From an uncultured Lachnospiraceae bacterium (lineage in GTDB: Bacteria; Bacillota; Clostridia; Lachnospirales; Lachnospiraceae): a DNA stretch of 6,757 nucleotides. The DNA lies in contig CAJJNI010000136.1 of NCBI GenBank assembly GCA_905193085.1, positions 1 through 6,757 on the forward strand. The letters are read 5' to 3'. Position 1 is the first letter of the stretch. Every line of letters begins with the position of its first letter. The translations under genes and the position numbers were made by a program. The notes under the pieces were generated by a model. That model worked only from the letters and a program-made list of their open reading frames with translations. It searched no databases and had not been told where the DNA came from. Shown here piece by piece: positions 1 through 4,733 of this stretch.

Positions 1-53
1 TTTCCAAATTCAGGCTTTAACATTTCAAGCCAGTCATTAGTTATCGGCGGCAT
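1..53 (-). CDS. ung: Probable uracil-DNA glycosylase (family 1), first 17 codons only
   Basis: This is the N-terminus of a gene that runs off the left edge. The visible residues read MPPITNDWLEMLKPEFG, followed by an incomplete Lys/Asn codon. The pattern N-D-W-L-x-x-L-x-P-E-F matches the N-terminus of bacterial family 1 uracil-DNA glycosylases, which usually continue with a K-P-Y-Y segment. That enzyme excises uracil from DNA to start base-excision repair. The ATG is preceded by GAGGTG at 61-66 with 7 nt spacing, a good ribosome site, which confirms a real start. It lies 26 nt after the hisF stop, so it is probably co-transcribed with hisH-hisF. No catalytic motif is visible, so the name rests only on the N-terminal signature. 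Confidence 0.65.
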   Translation of the reverse strand, partial: MPPITNDWLEMLKPEFG

Positions 54-79
54 TAATTATCACCTCGTTATAAATTATT

Positions 80-841
80 TTACAATCTCACAGATACCTG
101 CCTGCTTCTTAAATATTCCTTAACCTCAGATATTTCCAATTCTTTATAGTGAAACAGTGACGCAGCAAGTGCAGCATCTGCCTTACCTTCTGTAAGCGCA
201 TCATAAAAATGCTCTTTAGTTCCTGCACCACCAGATGCAATTACAGGAATTGAAACATTTTCTGCGATTGTTCTTGTAAGCTCCAAATCATATCCTGATT
301 TCGTACCGTCACAGTCCATACTGGTAAGTAATATTTCTCCGGCACCTCTTTTTGCAACATCTATAGCCCATTCTACCGCATCTATACCTACATCAACTCT
401 GCCTCCATTTTTATAAATGTTCCAGCCGCTTTTATCAGCTCTTCTTCTGGCATCAATAGCCACAACGACGCACTGACTTCCAAATTTATCAGCGGCTTCA
501 CTTATCAAATCAGGATTATTGATTGCTGATGAATTAATTGAAATTTTGTCAGCACCTTCTCTTAAAAGTGCCCTAAAATCATCCACAGTTCTTATACCAC
601 CGCCTACGGTAAATGGTATAAATACTTTTTCTGCTACTTTTCTTACCATATCAACTACGGTATTTCTTGCATCAGATGATGCTGTAATATCAAGAAAAAC
701 TAATTCATCGGCTCCTGCTTTATCATATGCTTCTGCAATTTCAACAGGGTCTCCGGCATCTCGCAGATTCACAAAATTAACTCCCTTAACAACTCTGCCC
801 TCATGCACATCTAAACATGGTATAATTCTTTTAGTAAACAT
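80..841 (-). CDS. hisF: Imidazole glycerol phosphate synthase, cyclase subunit HisF
   Basis: HisF takes ammonia channelled from HisH and converts PRFAR into imidazole glycerol phosphate and AICAR, the branch step between histidine and purine synthesis, in the cytosol. The 253-residue product is a complete (beta/alpha)8 barrel of normal family length. It begins MFTKRIIPCLDV, with catalytic Asp11, and has the second catalytic Asp at 130 in VVVAID. Asp176 lies in the SMDCDGTKSGYD loop. Phosphate-binding glycines are at 80-82 (VGGGIR) and 204-207 (SGGAG). I chose the ATG at 841 rather than the in-frame TTG at 853, because the TTG overlaps the Shine-Dalgarno GGAGGT (846-851) and Met1 at 841 places the catalytic aspartates at the canonical 11 and 130. 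The gene follows hisH by 42 nt. No other his genes are visible. Confidence 0.97.
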   Translation of the reverse strand: MFTKRIIPCLDVHEGRVVKGVNFVNLRDAGDPVEIAEAYDKAGADELVFLDITASSDARNTVVDMVRKVAEKVFIPFTVGGGIRTVDDFRALLREGADKISINSSAINNPDLISEAADKFGSQCVVVAIDARRRADKSGWNIYKNGGRVDVGIDAVEWAIDVAKRGAGEILLTSMDCDGTKSGYDLELTRTIAENVSIPVIASGGAGTKEHFYDALTEGKADAALAASLFHYKELEISEVKEYLRSRQVSVRL

Positions 842-845
842 ATTT

Positions 846-851
846 ACCTCC
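846..851 (-). promoter_or_regulatory. Ribosome binding site that decides the hisF start
   Basis: The minus strand reads GGAGGT, ending 4 nt before the ATG at 841. An upstream in-frame TTG at 853 would overlap this site, so the site argues that translation starts at the ATG. Confidence 0.85.
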
Positions 852-883
852 AATGTAAAGAATTTTTGTATTTACAGCTTTCT

Positions 884-1492
884 TTATTTTACTTTTGTAA
901 AATTTTCTAATATTCCAAGTCCGATACTGCTGCTCTTTTCAGGGTGAAACTGACATGCAAATACATTATCAGATTCGACAGAAGCATGGATTGTTGTCCC
1001 ATACTCTGTTGTTGCTTTAACTATACTTTCATCCTCGGCTTTCAGATAATAAGAATGAACAAAATAAACATAGGCACCTTCATCTATATTTTCAAATAAT
1101 CTTCCATTATTCTGAAGATGGAGTGAATTCCAGCCCATATGAGGAATCTTCATATCGGAATGTTTAGGTATACGCATAATTTTTCCTTTTAAAATACCAA
1201 GGCCGTCAACTCCCGGTGTCTCTTCGCTGCTCTCAAATAAAAGCTGCAGACCCAGACATATTCCAAGAAAAGGAATTTTATCATCGACTGCTTCATGAAT
1301 AACTTCATCAAGCCCAAATTTCTTTAAGTTACTCATTGCATCACCAAAAGAACCTACTCCCGGCAGTATTATTCTGTCAGCTCCAAGAATTTCCTGTCTT
1401 TCTCTTGGTATTACAGTCTCCTGCCCAAGCAGTTTGCAGGCTTTCTCAACGCTCTTTAAATTTCCCGCATCATAATCAAGTATTGCTATCAT
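884..1492 (-). CDS. hisH: Imidazole glycerol phosphate synthase, glutamine amidotransferase subunit HisH
   Basis: HisH hydrolyses glutamine and feeds ammonia to HisF. The 202-residue product is a full-length class I glutamine amidotransferase. The nucleophile is Cys79 in FLGICLGLQLLF, and the other triad residues are His183 and Glu185 in CQFHPEKSS. The oxyanion-side loop LPGVGSFGDAM (residues 43-53), the PHMGWN motif (117-122) and the YFVHSYY strand (143-149) are all typical of HisH. The start is the ATG at 1492, with GGAGG at 1499-1503 and 6 nt spacing. It is the first gene after the terminator at 1549-1582, so it probably heads the hisH-hisF-ung unit. I see no convincing -35/-10 pair in the 107-nt gap, so its own promoter is inferred from position only. 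Confidence 0.97.
   Translation of the reverse strand: MIAILDYDAGNLKSVEKACKLLGQETVIPRERQEILGADRIILPGVGSFGDAMSNLKKFGLDEVIHEAVDDKIPFLGICLGLQLLFESSEETPGVDGLGILKGKIMRIPKHSDMKIPHMGWNSLHLQNNGRLFENIDEGAYVYFVHSYYLKAEDESIVKATTEYGTTIHASVESDNVFACQFHPEKSSSIGLGILENFTKVK
886..903. repeat. Perfect inverted repeat at the hisH stop codon
   Basis: ATTTTAC (886-892), a 4-nt TTTT spacer, then GTAAAAT (897-903) form a perfect 7-bp stem covering the last hisH codons. It has a single G-C pair and is too weak for an intrinsic terminator. It could mark mild RNA structure between hisH and hisF, or be chance in AT-rich DNA. Confidence 0.4.
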
Positions 1493-1518
1493 ATTGTGCC
1501 TCCGTTTATTTTATAAAT

Positions 1519-1547
1519 TAACAAAGCCGCTTATCCGACTTTTGTTA
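1519..1547. repeat. Imperfect inverted repeat upstream of hisH
   Basis: TAACAAAG (1519-1526) pairs with CTTTTGTTA (1539-1547) through 8 bp with one bulged base, around a 12-nt centre. It lies between the terminator and the hisH ribosome site, within the probable leader or promoter zone. On the transcribed strand it is followed by ATTTATAAAAT rather than a U-run, so it does not look like a terminator. An operator or leader hairpin is possible but not shown. Confidence 0.35.
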
Positions 1548-1548
1548 C

Positions 1549-1582
1549 AAAAACATGGCAGCAGAAATTTTTCCGCTGCCAT
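1549..1582 (-). terminator. Rho-independent terminator after the acidic membrane protein gene
   Basis: On the minus strand ATGGCAGCGGAA, a 4-nt AAAT loop and TTCTGCTGCCAT form a 12-bp stem (1555-1582) with one G-U pair. Five T residues (1549-1553) follow after a single G. On the plus strand the G-U position becomes an A-C mismatch, so the hairpin favours minus-strand RNA. It starts 17 nt past the stop codon of the gene ending at 1600, closing the cheV-acidic protein unit before hisH. Confidence 0.82.
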
Positions 1583-1599
1583 TATGCATTTAATTATTT

Positions 1600-2841
1600 T
1601 TACTGATTATCTTCATCAGTTATTTCTGCCTCGTCAATTAAACCATCAGCAATCTCTGCTTTTCTTGCAATTGACATAATATTCTTATTATACTCCGTAA
1701 GAGTCATGTTTAACAGCTCATTAGCCTGCTGAATTCCTATATCAAATTTGTCATTAAGCTGTGTAGCTATCTGTTCATAGATTGCATTAAATTCTACAAG
1801 CAATCCAAGTTGTTCAGCCCTGTCAGCATACTCGTTATATGCCCTGACACCTTCAATCAGACTGTTGAGACCTTCCTCATAACGATTAATCTCCATATAG
1901 CTGTTATAGCTGCTTAACTTATCATCAATTAAATTTACCGTTTCTACCTGATCATAAAATTCTTTGTCTTTATCTTTTATTTTTAATCCGAGCAAATTCT
2001 GATAAGCATTAGAATACTTCTGATGCACAAATAATTCCTTAGAATCTTTTACTGTAGCTGAATAAAATCTTGTCTCACTGCCCAATATTACAACAACAGC
2101 CATGGCTATACCTACAATTATAAATGCTGACAGTGGTGCAACCGGAACAAGTTGTGATTTAGGAATAGGTCCTCCTGCAGCTTCTGCTTTCTTTGCTGCC
2201 TTCTTTGCCGCTTTTTCCTGCTTCTTCTTAGCAGCTTCTGCTTTCTTTGCTGTTGCTGCCGCTGCTTTTTCCTGTTTTTTCTTATCAGCTTCTTCTTTAG
2301 CTGCCGCTTTGGCATCATCTTTAGCTTTCTTCTTCTCTGCTTTCTGGGCGTTTATCCGTTCCTCGTATTCTGCCTCTTCTGCTTCTTCCGCTTCTTTTGC
2401 AATTCTTTGTTCTTCTGTAAGCTCTTTCTTGCTGAAAAACTTTTTGATTTTCTGAAAAAGTGTCTCTTTAGGCAGAGGCTCTGGCGCATCAGTGTCTTCA
2501 TCTATACCGGTAAATAAATTATCAATATCCGTAAAACTACCTTTCTCAGCTTCATCATCAACTTTGTCCGGCTTTTGTGATACCGAACCGCTTTCAGAAG
2601 CTTTATCATCATCAGACATCTCATTCCAGTCATTCATAATATCAAAAGAATCAACATCACCATCTGCATCTAAATCAGCTGAAACAAATGAACTTTCTTC
2701 TTCATCATCTTCAGTATCAGCAAAAACATCTTCTGCTCCTGCATCATCTTCATCAACCATTTTAAGAAAATCATCTATATCTTCATCATTCAGAGACGAA
2801 TCATCAAAAAGGGAATCTAATTCATCTTCTATATCTGCCAT
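1600..2841 (-). CDS. Unrecognised membrane protein: acidic N-terminus, K/A/E-rich helical stalk, one TM helix, helical C-terminal domain
   Basis: I do not recognise this 413-residue protein as a named family. Residues 1-120 hold 48 Asp/Glu and only 5 Lys, so they are strongly acidic and probably disordered. They include three short (D/E)(I/L)Dx(L/F)(L/F) motifs (7-12, 21-26, 105-110) and an EF-hand-like loop at 56-67. Residues about 125-224 are Lys/Ala/Glu-rich, likely a long charged helix or coiled coil, with an 18-residue tandem duplication at 187-222. Residues about 232-254 form one hydrophobic helix. The Lys-rich segment before it predicts cytoplasmic N-terminus and external C-terminus. 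Residues 255-413 are amphipathic helices, perhaps TPR-like. The start ATG has GGAGGG at 2848-2853. It follows cheV by 26 nt and ends before a strong terminator, so the two are probably co-transcribed. A link to chemotaxis is inference. Confidence 0.9.
   Translation of the reverse strand: MADIEDELDSLFDDSSLNDEDIDDFLKMVDEDDAGAEDVFADTEDDEEESSFVSADLDADGDVDSFDIMNDWNEMSDDDKASESGSVSQKPDKVDDEAEKGSFTDIDNLFTGIDEDTDAPEPLPKETLFQKIKKFFSKKELTEEQRIAKEAEEAEEAEYEERINAQKAEKKKAKDDAKAAAKEEADKKKQEKAAAATAKKAEAAKKKQEKAAKKAAKKAEAAGGPIPKSQLVPVAPLSAFIIVGIAMAVVVILGSETRFYSATVKDSKELFVHQKYSNAYQNLLGLKIKDKDKEFYDQVETVNLIDDKLSSYNSYMEINRYEEGLNSLIEGVRAYNEYADRAEQLGLLVEFNAIYEQIATQLNDKFDIGIQQANELLNMTLTEYNKNIMSIARKAEIADGLIDEAEITDEDNQ
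2176..2283 (-). repeat. Two tandem 54-bp (18-residue) units in the K/A/E-rich stalk
   Basis: Residues 187-204 and 205-222 of the acidic membrane protein are tandem copies, KKKQEKAA-(4 residues)-KKAEAA, identical at 15 of 18 positions. At DNA level a 22-nt plus-strand string beginning gcagcttctg recurs at 2177-2198 and 2231-2252. This is an in-frame duplication that would lengthen the helix by whole turns. Copy number may vary between strains by slippage or recombination. Confidence 0.85.
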
Positions 2842-2867
2842 ATTTTTCCCTCCATCTAAAACTCAAA

Positions 2868-3767
2868 CTATTTCTTTAATATAAGCTTGTCTATCTCATC
2901 TACAAGCAAACCAATTTCAGGCTTGGAAAGCTGTGCATCAACACCCAACATTTCGCCTTTTCTCTTCATCTCTTCATTAACAAGTGATGAGAAAATAACT
3001 ACCGGAATATGTTTTAACTGCGGATCTTCTTTTACAAGTTTAGTAAGTCGATGTCCGTCCATGAGCGGCATTTCTATATCTGTTACAATAAGAGAAACCT
3101 TATCATCAACAATTCCCTGATCTCTGTAAGATTCAAGCTTATCCCATGCCACCTGTCCGTTCGGACACATATCAAGGTTAGTATATCCTGCTTTCTTCAT
3201 GCAGTCAGTAATCATACTTCCAAGCAATGGCGAATCTTCTGCAATAAGAATAGGAATATCATTTCTCTCACGAGGTCCCATGTCTTCTATTTCTGAAATT
3301 TTAAGTCCTGTTTCAGGACTTATATCTGTAACTATCTTTTCAAAATCAAGAATAACAATAAGCTTTTCATTAATTTTAATTACGCCTGTTGCAACGCCAT
3401 GTTCAGCATCATTTACTGTAGCTCCAGGCAAAATAATATCAGCCCATGAAATTCTATGTATACCCAGCACCTGCTCTACATGAAATGCAATATTAAGCTG
3501 ATTGAAGTTGGTTATGATAAATAACCCCTTCTGTTCAGATGAACCCATTCCTATACATTTTTTCAAATCAACAACAGATATCATATCTTCACGTGGCATA
3601 AAAATACCTTCTACAAACTCATGGGAATTTGGCACAGGGGTTACCGGCTGATATGATAATATTTCTCTGACTTTCGCCACATTAATACCATAGTGATTAT
3701 CTCCAAGTGTAAATTCCAGAACTTCCAATTCGTTAGTACCATTTTCAAGTAAAATATTTGTATCCAT
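2868..3767 (-). CDS. cheV: Chemotaxis coupling protein CheV (CheW domain plus receiver domain)
   Basis: CheV links chemoreceptors to the kinase CheA like CheW, and its receiver domain, phosphorylated by CheA, adjusts coupling during adaptation. The 299-residue product is typical in length. The CheW-like domain covers about residues 14-150 (EFTLGDNHYGINVAKVREI near its start, VVDLKK at 65-70, VILDFEKI at 138-145). The receiver covers about 171-298, with acidic pair Glu177-Asp178 in LIAEDSP, phospho-acceptor Asp230 in IVTDIEMPLMDG, Ser260/Ser261 in place of the switch Thr/Ser, and Lys282 in LSKPE. All key phosphorylation residues are present. Translation starts at the ATG at 3767 with AAAAGGAGGA at 3775-3784. 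The gene sits outside any che/fla operon and is followed after 26 nt by the acidic membrane protein. Confidence 0.94.
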   Translation of the reverse strand: MDTNILLENGTNELEVLEFTLGDNHYGINVAKVREILSYQPVTPVPNSHEFVEGIFMPREDMISVVDLKKCIGMGSSEQKGLFIITNFNQLNIAFHVEQVLGIHRISWADIILPGATVNDAEHGVATGVIKINEKLIVILDFEKIVTDISPETGLKISEIEDMGPRERNDIPILIAEDSPLLGSMITDCMKKAGYTNLDMCPNGQVAWDKLESYRDQGIVDDKVSLIVTDIEMPLMDGHRLTKLVKEDPQLKHIPVVIFSSLVNEEMKRKGEMLGVDAQLSKPEIGLLVDEIDKLILKK

Positions 3768-3793
3768 TTTAAAATCCTCCTTTTGTAATGAGC

Positions 3794-3835
3794 ATTTATT
3801 ATATAATTATAAAATATATATTTATTTTAAATATA
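3794..3835 (-). promoter_or_regulatory. 42-nt pure A/T tract upstream of cheV, possible promoter
   Basis: Every base from 3794 to 3835 is A or T, inside the 71-nt gap between the lipoprotein gene and cheV. On the minus strand two perfect TATAAT hexamers lie at 3806-3811 and 3798-3803. No good -35 hexamer stands 16-18 nt upstream of either, and no sigma-28 motif is visible. An AT-rich UP-like element or a weak promoter is plausible, but TATAAT is expected by chance in such sequence. No GC-containing hairpin is present, so I see no terminator for the lipoprotein gene here. Confidence 0.35.
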
Positions 3836-3838
3836 GTA

Positions 3839-4636
3839 TTATTTTAATTTAATTGTGTGATCCTCTCCACCCGTTCTGATTACCATAGAAAGAGAATTAA
3901 CATCGGCATTGTAATCTGCCGGAACCTGACAAATAACTACACCTTTCTTAGATTCCATAGGCTGTAATACAACATTCATCTGCGAAAGATCATCAAGCAG
4001 CAATGTCTTCATAACACTAATATTATCCGTATCATTAACTGTCATACGGAATTTCACATTCTGACCAAGTATATTACAGTTTCTTGATTCTGATGAAGTA
4101 TTTACAAGCTCAAATGAAAAGACAAGAAGCTTGTGATTATCCGACGCACTGACCTGAAATGCCAGCTCTCCATCTGATGCATCAGGATATTGCTGTACCA
4201 TTTCGCAGCCTGTATATGATATTTCAACATCTTTAAGGCCAAATAATTCACCGATATCCATTGGAGAAACATCATTATCTGCCACATTTCCCTGCTGTAC
4301 TACAGTATTATCCGGTGTTGCCTGTGCATCTGCCTGTACAGTCTCTTCTGCCTGAGGTGTTTCAGTAACCACCGCCGGTTCTGTAGTAATTTCAGGTACA
4401 ACGGTTTCATTATCGGCCACAATGTTATCCTCTTCCTGAGACTGGTTCTTCTTATTTTCCCCGGCAAATTTTTCATAGTAACTTGCATCATATCTGATTA
4501 AAACATCAGCAGCATAATTAGCTATTACCTTCATTTGTGAATCAGACATATCTTTAATGCCGCAGCCGGACATCATAAACATTAAAGCAAGGCTTATGCC
4601 TGATACTTTAACTAAACTTCTGCTTTTCCTGCTCAT
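3839..4636 (-). CDS. Uncharacterised lipoprotein with acidic linker and C-terminal beta-rich domain
   Basis: This 265-residue product has a classic lipoprotein signal: basic start MSRKSRSLVK, hydrophobic core 11-22 and a lipobox ending Met22-Ser-Gly-Cys25, so Cys25 would be lipidated and the protein anchored on the outer face of the membrane. Residues 26-60 are helical (SDSQMKVIANYAADVLIRYD). Residues about 61-125 are a low-complexity Glu/Thr/Gln/Pro/Val linker. Residues about 130-265 alternate polar and hydrophobic residues like an extracellular beta-sandwich (LVFSFELVNTS, GVVICQVPA, LSMVIRTGG), similar in style to DUF4352/DUF5067-type domains, though I cannot assign one. I chose the ATG at 4636, because the in-frame GTG at 4645 lies inside the Shine-Dalgarno AGGTGG. 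It has its own promoter 39 nt upstream. Its role is unknown, and a link to the kinase upstream is only positional. Confidence 0.88.
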   Translation of the reverse strand: MSRKSRSLVKVSGISLALMFMMSGCGIKDMSDSQMKVIANYAADVLIRYDASYYEKFAGENKKNQSQEEDNIVADNETVVPEITTEPAVVTETPQAEETVQADAQATPDNTVVQQGNVADNDVSPMDIGELFGLKDVEISYTGCEMVQQYPDASDGELAFQVSASDNHKLLVFSFELVNTSSESRNCNILGQNVKFRMTVNDTDNISVMKTLLLDDLSQMNVVLQPMESKKGVVICQVPADYNADVNSLSMVIRTGGEDHTIKLK

Positions 4637-4641
4637 ATCAT

Positions 4642-4647
4642 CCACCT
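4642..4647 (-). promoter_or_regulatory. Ribosome binding site that decides the lipoprotein start
   Basis: AGGTGG on the minus strand stands 5 nt before the ATG at 4636. The alternative GTG at 4645 is formed by this same site, so it is unlikely to be the start. Starting at the ATG also gives a standard signal peptide. Confidence 0.8.
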
Positions 4648-4674
4648 ATTTCCATTTTCTTGTAAATCATAATT

Positions 4675-4703
4675 ATTTTAACACATTTTTCACAATTTAT
4701 CAA
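4675..4703 (-). promoter_or_regulatory. Sigma-A-type promoter for the lipoprotein gene
   Basis: The minus strand has TTGATA (4698-4703), a 17-nt spacer and TAAAAT (4675-4680). Each hexamer matches consensus at 5 of 6 positions. The spacer ends in TGT, giving an extended -10. Transcription would start near 4668, leaving a leader of about 32 nt before the ATG. The promoter lies between the histidine kinase stop and the lipoprotein start, so the lipoprotein can be expressed apart from the two-component operon. Confidence 0.72.
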
Positions 4704-4733
4704 TGCATGTTTGGCTTTTTTATGAACAATTTA

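Noticed and set aside
842..853. In-frame TTG giving a four-residue longer HisF
   Set aside because: The TTG overlaps the GGAGGT ribosome site of the ATG at 841, and the shorter form gives canonical catalytic numbering (Asp11, Asp130).
519..947. Plus-strand open frame across the hisF start and hisH end
   Set aside because: It lies antisense to two confidently identified genes, with no ribosome site or recognisable protein features.
1493..1599. T-box or riboswitch controlling hisH
   Set aside because: The gap is too short, is partly occupied by the upstream terminator, and has no recognisable T-box sequence.
2118..2318. Minus-strand frame of Lys/Arg/Gln-rich residues inside the acidic protein gene
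   Set aside because: It is a shifted reading of the repetitive stalk codons, with no ribosome site and purely low-complexity composition.
1600..2841. TolA or TonB-like protein, because of the K/A/E-rich helix
   Set aside because: In TolA the membrane helix is N-terminal and the stalk is periplasmic. Here the stalk precedes the membrane helix, and the organism looks Gram-positive.
2102..2884. Long plus-strand open frames opposite the acidic membrane protein gene
   Set aside because: They are Ser/Ala/Phe-rich mirror images of the Asp/Glu/Lys/Ala-rich coding strand, lack ribosome sites and have no recognisable domains.
3794..3840. Terminator after the lipoprotein gene
   Set aside because: The only possible stems are pure A/T (for example AAAATA with TATTTT) and too weak for intrinsic termination.
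4637..4645. In-frame GTG giving a three-residue longer lipoprotein
   Set aside because: The GTG is part of the AGGTGG ribosome site for the ATG at 4636, and no separate ribosome site stands before it.
4704..4733. Terminator after the histidine kinase
   Set aside because: No GC-containing stem with a following U-run is visible on the minus strand; only an AT-rich stretch and the palindrome ATGCAT are present.
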